A stretch of 64,000 nt of DNA from Pseudomonas kilonensis. Lineage in GTDB: Bacteria; Pseudomonadota; Gammaproteobacteria; Pseudomonadales; Pseudomonadaceae. Shown here piece after piece: positions 34,980 to 43,744 of this stretch. Location: positions 124,001-188,000 of the forward strand of contig NZ_LHVH01000019.1 of NCBI RefSeq assembly GCF_001269885.1, in the 5' to 3' direction. A model generated the notes under the pieces. It was not told the origin of the DNA. It was given only the letters and a program-made list of their open reading frames with translations, and ran no database searches. Position 1 is the first letter of the stretch. Every line of letters begins with the position of its first letter. Both the position numbers and the translations under genes were made by a program.

Positions 34980-37367
34980 TCAGAGGTTGTCGTAATCGCT
35001 CATCTTGAGTTGTTGTGGCGGATAGTTGCGCTTCACCAGTTTCTTGGCCCACAGCTCCAATACCGCGCGGCGGCTCTGGGACATGTCACGGGTGATAGGC
35101 ATCGAGAGCGTGCTTTCCTCCTGGTAGGGCTTGCTGATCAGCACAATCAACTGGTCGATGGCGCCTTCGACGCGCGCCTGGGAGTTGAGCGGCATGTACT
35201 TGTTCATGATGGGGTACAGGTAATAGAAGGTCTGCAGGATGCGTGGGTAGAGGAAACCCTCCCACAGCTGCGTCGCGGCGTTCTGATCCTTGTAGACGGT
35301 GTTCCAGTAGTTGATGAAGTCCTGTTGCAGCTGCAGGTCCAAGGGCAGGACACGGAGCGGCGTGAGGAAGTCGATGTAGGCCTGGGGCAGGGGAAAGCTG
35401 AAGGGAATGACCGGATCGCTGTCGCCGTCCTTGACGAAAAAACGCAAGGTCGGGAAGCCCGGGGCGACAGCCCTGAAGCTCACCTGGGCGATGCCGTTGG
35501 CGTCGGTAGTGGTGGTGACATAAGAGTAATCCACCGGAGTGGCGTGGACGTCGTCGATCAGGGTTCCGGTGGCGTAGACGCCGGCATCGAATGCCAGGCA
35601 AGGGTGCAAGTCGATCGTGACCGGTTTGCCGTCGCCCTGCAGGAATTGCTGATAACCGATCGGGTCTCCACTGGGCAGATCCGTATTCTGCAGCGCGGTC
35701 AGTCGGCGGCCGCTGCCTTTGGCCAGATAGTTTTGTACGGGCGGTGCGTTATTGAAATTCGGCAGATTGGCCTTGTTCTGGTTGGGGTCGTCTGGGTGGT
35801 CGAAGAACAGCGTGAAATTGGCCGCGTTGCTGGAGGCCAGGTAGTAGTCGCTGGTGGTCACCATGTAGGGGTTGCCATATTCCGCCACCCACAGCGTGGT
35901 ATTGGCCGCCGGCTGACCATTTTTCTGCACCATGATGGTCAGTGTCTTATGGTCACCCACGTCAATGAAACTGCCGCTCTCCACCACTTCGGCGGTCCAG
36001 GTTTGCTGGGTGGCGGCGATCACCGGTGTCGGGGCGGCCGTGGCCTTGAGTCGCAGCTCCAATGGATGACCGGACTGTAGTTTCGTCAGGTCGTCGCCGC
36101 TGAGGGGGAAGTCCTGCAGGCCGGAGCGTTTGTCGAAGGCTGCCTGGTTATACCGGTCGAAACCGAAGTCCACGACCGGCGTGAATTGATCACCCTCGCG
36201 TACACCCAGTTGATAGTCGCCGGCCTGGAACTTTTCGGCGGTCAGGATGGGAGCATTGGGCTCTACCGGATAGAACGGGAACGTGTTGGCCAGATCCAGC
36301 GACAGGGTGTTGCCGGTAATCTGCACCGAAGTCACGCCCAGTGTGGCGTTTTGGGGAGTCCCACTTGGTTGAACAACAGATACGGCCTGCGCGGGCACCA
36401 GGCGCCGGCCGGCAGGGGCGGTGGGGTATTCATCGGCGAACCAGAGGCCCAGGGTCGCGGCGGTGCGGCTGTAGGCGGGGTTGAAGAAAATGCCGGAGAC
36501 GTTGTCCAGACCCTTCTGATACATCGCTTGCAGACGAGCCGTATCCGAGGGGGCATTGGAACGGGTGTTGACGTACGGGAAGTCGTTGAAAACACCGTTC
36601 CTGTCGTAGCAGGTCAGGTAGGTGGATAACCTGAACATCAGGCCTTTTGCCCCTTGCAGCTTCATCTGCTGCTGGAGGTTACTCAGCAGCGCCGAATCGC
36701 CGATGACCCATTCCAGGTTCTCCTGGGGAAAGCAGGACTGCCAGGTGGTGGTGACATACACCAGGCCATGGAAGGTGCTGGCCCAATTGAAATTCAGGAA
36801 TCGATCCATCATCCGATGCTGGCGATTGAGGGTCAGGCCACACGTGGCATCCCCCAGCATCAGCTTGTCGAAATACAACGCGGTGAAGGTGTTCTGCCAC
36901 GGACTGACGTCCACGAAACGCGCGGCGGTCGGGGCGTTGCTGCCAAAGGGATTGCCGAGCAATTGGTAGTCCCGGCCAACCAGCGCATCCTCGGTGATGT
37001 AGGTGTCGGCCTGCAGCTCGCCGCCAATGATCGTTGAACGAGTACCTTTGTAGCTCACCGTGCCGCAGGCATTGTCGCCAAACAGATCCCATTCGGCGGG
37101 CATGTACGGGTAGGTATCCGGGTTGGCATTGGTCGGTACCTGCAGCATATAGGCCGGCAGCTCTGCCATTGTCAGGGGCTTGATGGCCCAGGGCATCAAC
37201 TGGGTGGGGGCGTTCGTGGCGTTGATGTCGAAGTGGCTCATGAACGGCCAGTTGATGTCCGCATTGACCGCGTCATACAGCGGATACACGTCGTTGTTGT
37301 TGGCCGTTGGTGGGTTCCAGAACATATGGCCGTTGAGGTAGATACGGGGGAAATTCAATACGCTCAT
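34980..37367 (-). CDS. VioB N-terminal-domain-like protein (795 aa)
   Basis: It starts MSVLNFPRIYLNGHMFWNPP and then TANNND, close to the VioB opening (MSILDFPRIHFRG... APTANRD, from memory). A mid part holds GLQDFPLSGDDL (VioB: GIVDLPL). The last ~90 residues carry YYLYPIMNKYMPLNS and LSMPITRDMSQSRRAVLELW, matching the 602-residue paralog and the VioB block ending in its N-terminal half. There is no signal peptide and no ferritin-like C-terminal domain. An extra ~150-residue Ig/beta-like insertion (residues ~480-640) distinguishes it from the paralog. It lies 10 bp after the 380-residue heme protein gene; RBS TAAGGAG. Confidence 0.65.
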   Translation of the reverse strand: MSVLNFPRIYLNGHMFWNPPTANNNDVYPLYDAVNADINWPFMSHFDINATNAPTQLMPWAIKPLTMAELPAYMLQVPTNANPDTYPYMPAEWDLFGDNACGTVSYKGTRSTIIGGELQADTYITEDALVGRDYQLLGNPFGSNAPTAARFVDVSPWQNTFTALYFDKLMLGDATCGLTLNRQHRMMDRFLNFNWASTFHGLVYVTTTWQSCFPQENLEWVIGDSALLSNLQQQMKLQGAKGLMFRLSTYLTCYDRNGVFNDFPYVNTRSNAPSDTARLQAMYQKGLDNVSGIFFNPAYSRTAATLGLWFADEYPTAPAGRRLVPAQAVSVVQPSGTPQNATLGVTSVQITGNTLSLDLANTFPFYPVEPNAPILTAEKFQAGDYQLGVREGDQFTPVVDFGFDRYNQAAFDKRSGLQDFPLSGDDLTKLQSGHPLELRLKATAAPTPVIAATQQTWTAEVVESGSFIDVGDHKTLTIMVQKNGQPAANTTLWVAEYGNPYMVTTSDYYLASSNAANFTLFFDHPDDPNQNKANLPNFNNAPPVQNYLAKGSGRRLTALQNTDLPSGDPIGYQQFLQGDGKPVTIDLHPCLAFDAGVYATGTLIDDVHATPVDYSYVTTTTDANGIAQVSFRAVAPGFPTLRFFVKDGDSDPVIPFSFPLPQAYIDFLTPLRVLPLDLQLQQDFINYWNTVYKDQNAATQLWEGFLYPRILQTFYYLYPIMNKYMPLNSQARVEGAIDQLIVLISKPYQEESTLSMPITRDMSQSRRAVLELWAKKLVKRNYPPQQLKMSDYDNL

Positions 37368-37377
37368 GTCATGCTCC

Positions 37378-38520
37378 TTAGCGTTGCCACTGGGCGCGTT
37401 TCAGCGACCAGACAAAGTCCAGTTTTTTGTAGCCATCGAAGTCTGAGGCTGGCAGCGGGGCTGTCGGGTAAACAATGCCGCCCCCTTGGTTCAGGGCGAA
37501 ATTGAAATAGCCGTCGTCGTTCGAGTAAGCGGCAGTGCTGTGGCAGGCCAGGCAGGACGAGGTGTTCTGGAACGCCGACTCCAGTTGCGAGTTGGCCAGT
37601 ACCTGGGTGATGGGTTGGAACTCGACCCCGATCAATTCGTACTTCGACAGGTTCCGGTTATTGGCCTGGAAGCTGGCATTCACCGGCTTGGCGGCCGGAG
37701 TCGGCCCCGTGGTGTTGGTCATCGGCGCAGGCGGGGCAGCATTGGTGACGGTGTATTTACTGTTGTTGATGTTTTCGAAGGTGGTCCAGACCCAGTCGGC
37801 GTTCAGTTTGTTGACGACATGCAGACCGCTCAAAGCCACATAGCCGACCTGGTAAGTACCGTCGTCCTGCTGGTAGTAGGCCTGGGCAATGTAGTAGCCG
37901 TCGTTCACCAGGGTTTGTCGGTAGGTCGTGTCTGTGCCGATCCACAGCCATGCGGCTTTCAACTCCCAGGCGGTGGGGGGGAAGTTCAGGTCGTTGGCCA
38001 GGGCGGCCTGGCCATTCACGTTGTAGACCTGCTTCTGCACGATGTAATCGAACGTGTCCTTGCCCATCAGTAGCTGAAAGCGTACGGGGTTGCCCTGTTG
38101 GGTGTCGGGCACGGCACCGCCCATTTGCAGGATCAGGCCATCGACCTGCTGGGTGGCATTGATGTTATGGAAGGATCGGGCCAGGTCCATGCCTTGTGCC
38201 TTGGCTTGCGTCACCACCGCGGCCGGGAGCGGCGCGGAGCTGTCATAGGCGCCCGGTGGAGCGCCGTTGGGCAGGTAGACCTGGTCCGAGGGCTTCATCA
38301 TCTCCCACACCAGATTGCTGCTTTGCGCGGTGCTGGGTTGGTTCAAGCAGACGAACCAGTTCCAGGCCATGGTCTCGGGACTCTGGGCAAACGCGGTCCG
38401 AGTCTGGTTGATGTCGGCTCCAAACTGCAGGAAGTTGCTGCAGTCGAAGTTGTTGGTGTTCTGTGCCTGGGCCAAACCGGCCAGGGCACTGAGAACGGTT
38501 ATGGAAATGGCTCGCCGCAT
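37378..38520 (-). CDS. Secreted single-heme (CXXCH) protein, 380 aa
   Basis: A signal peptide (MRRAISITVLSALAGLAQAQ) and one heme motif CLACH near residues 323-327, in the C-terminal fifth. It shares YVALSGLHVVNKLNADWVWTTF and DYIVQKQVYNVNGQ with the 434-residue protein at 32597-33901. It follows eboF with a 22-bp overlap, so it is part of the ebo transcription unit. Its partner, the 795-residue gene, starts 10 bp later. The predicted place is the periplasm; its redox partner is unknown. Confidence 0.75.
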   Translation of the reverse strand: MRRAISITVLSALAGLAQAQNTNNFDCSNFLQFGADINQTRTAFAQSPETMAWNWFVCLNQPSTAQSSNLVWEMMKPSDQVYLPNGAPPGAYDSSAPLPAAVVTQAKAQGMDLARSFHNINATQQVDGLILQMGGAVPDTQQGNPVRFQLLMGKDTFDYIVQKQVYNVNGQAALANDLNFPPTAWELKAAWLWIGTDTTYRQTLVNDGYYIAQAYYQQDDGTYQVGYVALSGLHVVNKLNADWVWTTFENINNSKYTVTNAAPPAPMTNTTGPTPAAKPVNASFQANNRNLSKYELIGVEFQPITQVLANSQLESAFQNTSSCLACHSTAAYSNDDGYFNFALNQGGGIVYPTAPLPASDFDGYKKLDFVWSLKRAQWQR

Positions 38521-39944
38521 GGAAGCTCCTTGGCATTCGCCGTATCGGCATGAGGGCGCCCCTGGAAGTGTTCCAGGAGCAGTTGCTTCACCGCCGTGGC
38601 CGCAAGGTGCTGTGGCAACGACAGATCACAATTGGTGATGAGCAGCGGGCCGGTCTTCTCGCTCGCGGGCAGCCGGCCATGGCTGCCGCGGATCAGGCGG
38701 GTGTCCAGCGGAATCAGGTCCATGTAGTAGCGAAAGCCGAGCTTTTTCTGGAGCAGGCGGCGCGCCACTTTCAATTTCGGGAAGCGAATGGCCGGGTCGA
38801 TGAACAGCTCGAGTGGGTCGTAGCCTGGCTTGCGATGGATGTCCACGGTGCGGGCAAAGTCGGGAGCCTTGCGCTCGTCGAACCAGTAGTAGTAATCGAA
38901 CCAGTAACCGGCGGCGGCCACGGCCACCAGCTCGCCGCTGCGGGGATGATCCAGTTGCCAGGCCTGTTGTTCGGTTTTATCCAGCACCTGCTCGATGCCG
39001 GCCTGGCGTTGCAACAGCGCCTTGACGCGTGGGATGTCGCGCGCTTGCTTCACGTAGATGTGCGCGACCTGATGATCGGCCACGGCAAACGCTGCACTGG
39101 CACCGGGATCAAGCAATTCCCAGGTCAGCGATTGGCGTACCTGCAACAAGCCCTCGGCACGTAACAACCGGTTGATGGAAACGGATTGGGTGACGGCTTC
39201 GATCCCGTATTCGGACAGCAGCATCACCGCCGCGCCTTGCGCTTGGGCAAAGTCCAGCAGACGCCCGACTTCACTGTCGATGGCCCGTACCTCGTCGGCA
39301 ATCGACGGGTGATCGGGGCCCAGGCGTTGCAGGCTGTAGTCGAGGTGGGGCAGGTAGATCAATTGCAGGTCGGGGCGGTTGAGCTGGAATTCGGCGATGG
39401 CACAATCGACGATCCAGCGGCTCGAGGCGATGCCGGCCGCCGGCCCCCAGAAACCTGGAAAGGGAAATTCGCCGATCTGTTGCTCGATACGCTCATGCAA
39501 CGAGGCCGGCGTCGAATACAGGCCGAACATTTTCCGGCCATCAGCCGGATAATGCGGCCGTGGGGTAATGGCGGCGTCCACGTCGGCATACATGTTGTAC
39601 CACCAGAACAACTGGCTGCAGCGAAACCCGGGGTACTGACGCTTGAGGGTCTGCCAGACCTTTTCCCCCTGGATCAGTGCGTTGGGTTGCAGCCAGAAAC
39701 GCACTTCGGCCTGATCGCGAAAATACCAGCCGTTGCCGACGATGCCGTGTTCCGACGGTGGCTGTCCGGTAAGGATCGAAGCCTGTACGGTTGAGGTGAC
39801 CGCCGGGAACACCGGTTGCAGCGTGGCCATCTTGGCCGTTTTCAACAGGGCATTGATGCAGGGCGTCGCGGCACCCAACAGCGCGGGCGTCAGGCCGACC
39901 ACGTTGATCAGCAGCAGCGGCTGGCGCGCAGGATCAGAGCGCAT
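38499..39944 (-). CDS. eboF: EboF, alkaline-phosphatase-superfamily (nucleotide pyrophosphatase-like) protein
   Basis: A protein of about 481 residues from the type I phosphodiesterase/nucleotide pyrophosphatase group. It has the nucleophile region FPAVTSTVQASILTG, GIVGNGWYFRD, YLPHLDYSLQRLGPDHP, LSEYGI and DHQVAHIYV, with the metal-binding Asp/His residues of the family. The ATG at 39944 overlaps eboE by 11 bp (a second ATG lies at 39950; GGAGG upstream serves either). It is the last ebo gene and overlaps the 380-residue heme protein gene. In the ebo model it would act on a phosphorylated or nucleotide-linked intermediate. Confidence 0.83.
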   Translation of the reverse strand: MRSDPARQPLLLINVVGLTPALLGAATPCINALLKTAKMATLQPVFPAVTSTVQASILTGQPPSEHGIVGNGWYFRDQAEVRFWLQPNALIQGEKVWQTLKRQYPGFRCSQLFWWYNMYADVDAAITPRPHYPADGRKMFGLYSTPASLHERIEQQIGEFPFPGFWGPAAGIASSRWIVDCAIAEFQLNRPDLQLIYLPHLDYSLQRLGPDHPSIADEVRAIDSEVGRLLDFAQAQGAAVMLLSEYGIEAVTQSVSINRLLRAEGLLQVRQSLTWELLDPGASAAFAVADHQVAHIYVKQARDIPRVKALLQRQAGIEQVLDKTEQQAWQLDHPRSGELVAVAAAGYWFDYYYWFDERKAPDFARTVDIHRKPGYDPLELFIDPAIRFPKLKVARRLLQKKLGFRYYMDLIPLDTRLIRGSHGRLPASEKTGPLLITNCDLSLPQHLAATAVKQLLLEHFQGRPHADTANAKELPCGEPFP

Positions 39945-41163
39945 GGGCATGGGCCTCCAGCGCTTGAGGTTGCAGCAAGCGGCGCTGCTGCAACTGATCC
40001 TCGACCCAATGCAACTCCGCCGCGATGCCCTGGAGCTGGGCGTGCTCGGTCGTGGGCCGCAACTGGCTGGGCAGGACGCCCCAGCTGTAGGTTTCCACTT
40101 CCAGCACGGGGCGGAAATCCCCATGGTCGGCCAAAAAGTCGAACGTCTGCGACAGGGCAAGCTGGCTGCCGCTGAGTTCGGGCAGCAGCAGGTGCTCGCT
40201 GAACAGCGGAATGTGGAAGTGAATCCTCAGTTCGGGATGAGAGGCGCGGTTCTGCTCACAATCATCCAGGGCCGCGGGGAGATCGGCCCAGGCCGATAAC
40301 CGCTCCTGTCCATCGCGGGCTTTCACTTGATGCAAGTAGGTGGGCTCGGCAAAACCGCTCAATGTCTTGAGCACCTGTTCGCGCCGATGCTCGTTCTCAG
40401 GCAGGCGACAAATCAGCGCATTGGATAACTGGATCTTGCCGATGGGGACCTGGGCCTGACGCAATCGGTCCAGTGATTGATAGCAGTCTTCGAACATCAC
40501 GGCCTGGTGGCAAACGTCAAAGCACAGCGCCAGGTGTTCATGGTGCGGGTCCGTGGCTTGCCAGTGGCGGAAGAAGGCGATGGCCTGGTCGGTGTTTTCC
40601 AGCACGCAATCGGGCTCCATCTCCAGGCAGACCACGATCTTCTTGCCCGTCTCCCGTTGCAGCCGGGCCAGCCCGGCGGTGAGCTCGCGCAGTTGCTGCT
40701 CGGCACGTTGTTGTAGCGTCGGGCTCCAGTGGGCGGCATAGCCCAGCGGCAGGCTGGAGATCACCCCCTGGGCACAGTCCGCTGGCAGGGCCTGGGCGAG
40801 AAATCGAGCCAGGTCCAGGCTGTACGCCAGCCGCTGCGGATCGGCCCAGCTGGGCAGGTAGACGTCGGCTTTCACCGCGCCCTGGTGAAATTGGCCGTAG
40901 GGAAACCCATTGAGTGAGGTCAGGCGTAGTCCGCTGCGTTGCAGCAGGTCGAGGAAATCCGCACGGGTCGGCGCTTGTTGGAGTTCGGTGGCGGCGAGGG
41001 CGCTGATCCACAATCCACTGTCCTGCGTGTCGAGCCCGCGCAGTGTGCGTACGGTCTGGAAATGCCGTTCGATGGACGCGCGCAGCCCGCCCAGGTCATG
41101 GGTCGGGTGCACGTTGCTGCAATAGCCGATCTGCGTGGCCGTCCAACCCGTGCGGGCACTCAT
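39934..41163 (-). CDS. eboE: EboE, TIM-barrel (xylose isomerase-like) metabolite traffic protein
   Basis: A 409-residue xylose-isomerase-like TIM barrel. It starts IGYCSNVHPTHDLGGL, then SLNGFPYGQFHQG, VVCLEMEPDCVLE, LCFDVCHQAVMFED and RIHFHIPLF, with Glu/His residues placed as metal ligands. These motifs are characteristic of EboE. The start at ATG 41163 overlaps the eboB stop by 4 bp. Substrate unknown. Confidence 0.85.
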   Translation of the reverse strand: MSARTGWTATQIGYCSNVHPTHDLGGLRASIERHFQTVRTLRGLDTQDSGLWISALAATELQQAPTRADFLDLLQRSGLRLTSLNGFPYGQFHQGAVKADVYLPSWADPQRLAYSLDLARFLAQALPADCAQGVISSLPLGYAAHWSPTLQQRAEQQLRELTAGLARLQRETGKKIVVCLEMEPDCVLENTDQAIAFFRHWQATDPHHEHLALCFDVCHQAVMFEDCYQSLDRLRQAQVPIGKIQLSNALICRLPENEHRREQVLKTLSGFAEPTYLHQVKARDGQERLSAWADLPAALDDCEQNRASHPELRIHFHIPLFSEHLLLPELSGSQLALSQTFDFLADHGDFRPVLEVETYSWGVLPSQLRPTTEHAQLQGIAAELHWVEDQLQQRRLLQPQALEAHAHAL

Positions 41164-42044
41164 TTGATCACCGGTTCCTGGCCGCGCAGGGCGGAGTTGT
41201 CCTGCCACTGCCGTCGCTGATCGATGGGCAGGGGCGTGCTGACCAGGGCTTTGTCCAACTGGCCGCTCTGGGCAAAAAAGTCCACCGGATTGTGGAACAG
41301 CACTTGTTCGACCTGGGCTTCACTGAAACCTGCGGCCAACATTGCCTGACCGGTCTTGGGCACCTTGAGCGGGTCGCTGATGCCCCAGTCGGCGGCGCTG
41401 TTGACCACCATTTTTTCCGTGCCGTACTGCTGGAGCAGCGCGACCATGCGCTGTTCCGACATCTTGGTGTTGGGGTAGATGGAGTGGCCGCGCCAGCAGT
41501 CGCTGTCCAGCACCAGGGGCAGGGTCAGTTCGTTGAGGTGGTCAATGATCACCATATGTTCGGCGATGCCAACCTCGCGGATGACGGCGAGCGTGCGTTT
41601 GGTGCCACCAATCTTGTCGCGGTGCGGGGTGTGCACCAGCACCGGCAGATTGAATTGCTTGGCCAGCTCCAATTGCGCGGCGAGAAAGCGATCCTCTTCC
41701 GGGGTGATGTCGTCGTAGCCGATTTCACCCACCGCCACCACGCCGTCTTTCACCAGGTAGCGCGGCAGAATCTCCAGCACCTCGTTGGCCACCGACAGAT
41801 CATTGGCCTCCTTGGGGTTCAGGCCAATGGTGCAGAAGTGATGGATGCCAAACATGCTGGCGCGAAAACGCTCCCAGCCCAACAACGTGTCGAAGTAGTC
41901 GATGAAGCTGCCAACGCTGGTCCTGGCCTGGCCCTGCCAGAAGGCCGGCTCGATCACCCCGGTGATGCCGGCGGCCGCCATGTTCTGGTAATCGTCAGTG
42001 GTGCGGCTGACCATGTGGATATGCGGGTCAAAGTACTTGAGCAT
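41160..42044 (-). CDS. eboB: EboB, TatD-family metal-dependent hydrolase
   Basis: A 294-residue TatD-like hydrolase. Metal-binding motifs are YFDPHIHM, GEIGYD, LVHTPHRDK, IDHLNE and NSAADWG. It is 4-bp coupled to eboE and lies 39 bp after eboA. The RBS GAGGATTCACC precedes the ATG. In ebo clusters this gene is always present; its reaction has not been established. Confidence 0.87.
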   Translation of the reverse strand: MLKYFDPHIHMVSRTTDDYQNMAAAGITGVIEPAFWQGQARTSVGSFIDYFDTLLGWERFRASMFGIHHFCTIGLNPKEANDLSVANEVLEILPRYLVKDGVVAVGEIGYDDITPEEDRFLAAQLELAKQFNLPVLVHTPHRDKIGGTKRTLAVIREVGIAEHMVIIDHLNELTLPLVLDSDCWRGHSIYPNTKMSEQRMVALLQQYGTEKMVVNSAADWGISDPLKVPKTGQAMLAAGFSEAQVEQVLFHNPVDFFAQSGQLDKALVSTPLPIDQRRQWQDNSALRGQEPVIK

Positions 42045-42083
42045 GGTGAATCCTCGTCAAAAAAAGCGGGGGACGGTGGCGCA

Positions 42084-42857
42084 TCAGTTCGGCGAAACGC
42101 CGCCCAGGTGCTCGTGCCATTGCGCCGGCAAGCGTCGTTGCTGGCCCAGGCCGGCCAGGCGCTGACGTTGCGCCGGGCTCAGCAAGGCGAAGGCAATGAC
42201 GTGGGGCAGTCCGGCGGACACCGTTCGTTCGGCGGCGAGTTGTTCGTCCAGCAGGTCGAGGGCCAACTGGTTGAGGGTGACGCTGTGTCGTTGCGTCAGG
42301 CCGATCAGGCGTCGTACATCGAGGCCCATGCCCAGCGCTTTCAACACCAGTTGGTTGAAGGCCTGTTCGTTGTAGTGATGCGACGGGTAGGCGGTGTCCA
42401 GGGCGAGGGCGGCGAACACCTGGCTGTTGCTGGTGCGCCCGGCCTGGCGTGCAAGCTCCACGCACGCCCCGCGGCTATCGAGCCAATCGAGGGCCTTCAA
42501 GGTGGCGACCTTTTCCTGGTCGTCGCCCCACAGGAACAATTGGTGCAGCAGCGGGACTTGCTCGACGGCGGGATGTTGTTCCAGCACCTGGGCCAGCAGC
42601 AACGCTCGCGCCATTTGGACGTTACTCCAGCCGATGATATCGGGCAGTGCTCGCTCCTTGAGGTGGCGCTTGCACTGGCTGCTCAAGAGCGCCGAGGTAT
42701 TGGCGTCCGGGTGTTGGGCAAGGTGCTCCTGTGCCTGACGCCACCATTGCCGCTCGGTTTCTTCGAGCTGACGAATGAAATTTTGCCGTTGTTCGTTCAG
42801 GCAGTCGTGGCGCATGTCGAGGGCCGCCGATGCCGGTGCAGTAACGTCCGTGTTCAT
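42084..42857 (-). CDS. eboA: EboA-domain protein
   Basis: A 257-residue, mostly helical protein. EboA-type motifs include GWSNVQMARALLLAQVL, LFLWGDDQEKVATLKALDWL, VFAALALDTAYPSHHYNEQAFNQLVLKAL and DVRRLIGLTQRH. No signal peptide or membrane segment. The ATG at 42857 overlaps the eboC stop by 4 bp. The frame extends to 42911 but that part overlaps eboC. The biochemical role of EboA is unknown. Confidence 0.85.
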   Translation of the reverse strand: MNTDVTAPASAALDMRHDCLNEQRQNFIRQLEETERQWWRQAQEHLAQHPDANTSALLSSQCKRHLKERALPDIIGWSNVQMARALLLAQVLEQHPAVEQVPLLHQLFLWGDDQEKVATLKALDWLDSRGACVELARQAGRTSNSQVFAALALDTAYPSHHYNEQAFNQLVLKALGMGLDVRRLIGLTQRHSVTLNQLALDLLDEQLAAERTVSAGLPHVIAFALLSPAQRQRLAGLGQQRRLPAQWHEHLGGVSPN

Positions 42858-43744
42858 GTGGGCTTGATCCAGCGTTGGAAATGAGGAAGCAGGAAAAACA
42901 CCAGGACACATAACAGGCTGCCCAAGGGCTGGTTAGCCACGGCCAGCACCAGGGCATCGAACAGCGGCAGGGCTGCCAGGCCAGCGCCGATAAAGGCGCG
43001 GACCTGCCGTTGCCGAGGGTTGGCCAGGTTGTGCCAGTAATGCCAGCCCAGCCAGCCAAGCCATAACAGCAGCACCGGCCAAAACCAGGCGCTGCCTGCA
43101 TAGATCGCCAAGGCCAGTGGGCTCAGCATCAGGAGCAGGGGGAGGCGGCTGATCAGTTGGTTGCGGTGTTCCTGGCGGGCCAGGTAGGTCAGGCCGCTGA
43201 TGTAGACACCGAGCAAAATGGCGCAGAGCCAGATCGGTCCCGGTGGCAGCGCCAGACTGGCCGCTGCGGTGAGGTAGAGCGCCGAGCGGCAGGCCCCCAT
43301 CAGCCAGACGCTGTGGGCGTATTTCTTGTGCAGCAGGTTGTAACCGAGAATGCAGCCCACCAACAGGGTGGCGCTGCCCAGCAGCCAGTGCGGCTGCTCG
43401 ATCAACTGGCTCAGGCCCAGCAGCGAGGCCGCGGCCAGCACCAGCAACAACGTAGTGGCCAGCCGCACGTGCTGGCGGCTGACCAGGCCCAGGGTGATGG
43501 GGCGGGGGTTGTGGTGTTGTTGGTCCCAGTCGGCGTCCAACAGGTCGTTCAACAACATGCCGGCCAGGTACAGCAGCGACAGTGCCGCCAGCAGCAGGAG
43601 CCACACCAGGGAAGACGGCGGCGCCAGGGCCCCGGCGCTGCTGGCGAGCAGGGCGGCGGCCAAGGTGTTGGTCCACACCGTGGGCAGGTTGGACACACGG
43701 CCGAGGGTCAGCCAGGTCTTGAGGTTCGGCGCCGTCTGGTTCAT
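42854..43744 (-). CDS. eboC: EboC, UbiA-family prenyltransferase-like membrane protein
   Basis: A 296-residue integral membrane protein with about eight hydrophobic segments and the UbiA signature NDLLDADWDQQHHNPRP (NDxxDxxxD) near residues 65-75. A second Asp-rich loop is less clear. UbiA enzymes move prenyl groups to aromatic acceptors; in ebo clusters it could lipid-tag or carry the precursor at the inner membrane. It overlaps eboD and eboA by 4 bp each. Confidence 0.87.
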   Translation of the reverse strand: MNQTAPNLKTWLTLGRVSNLPTVWTNTLAAALLASSAGALAPPSSLVWLLLLAALSLLYLAGMLLNDLLDADWDQQHHNPRPITLGLVSRQHVRLATTLLLVLAAASLLGLSQLIEQPHWLLGSATLLVGCILGYNLLHKKYAHSVWLMGACRSALYLTAAASLALPPGPIWLCAILLGVYISGLTYLARQEHRNQLISRLPLLLMLSPLALAIYAGSAWFWPVLLLWLGWLGWHYWHNLANPRQRQVRAFIGAGLAALPLFDALVLAVANQPLGSLLCVLVFFLLPHFQRWIKPT

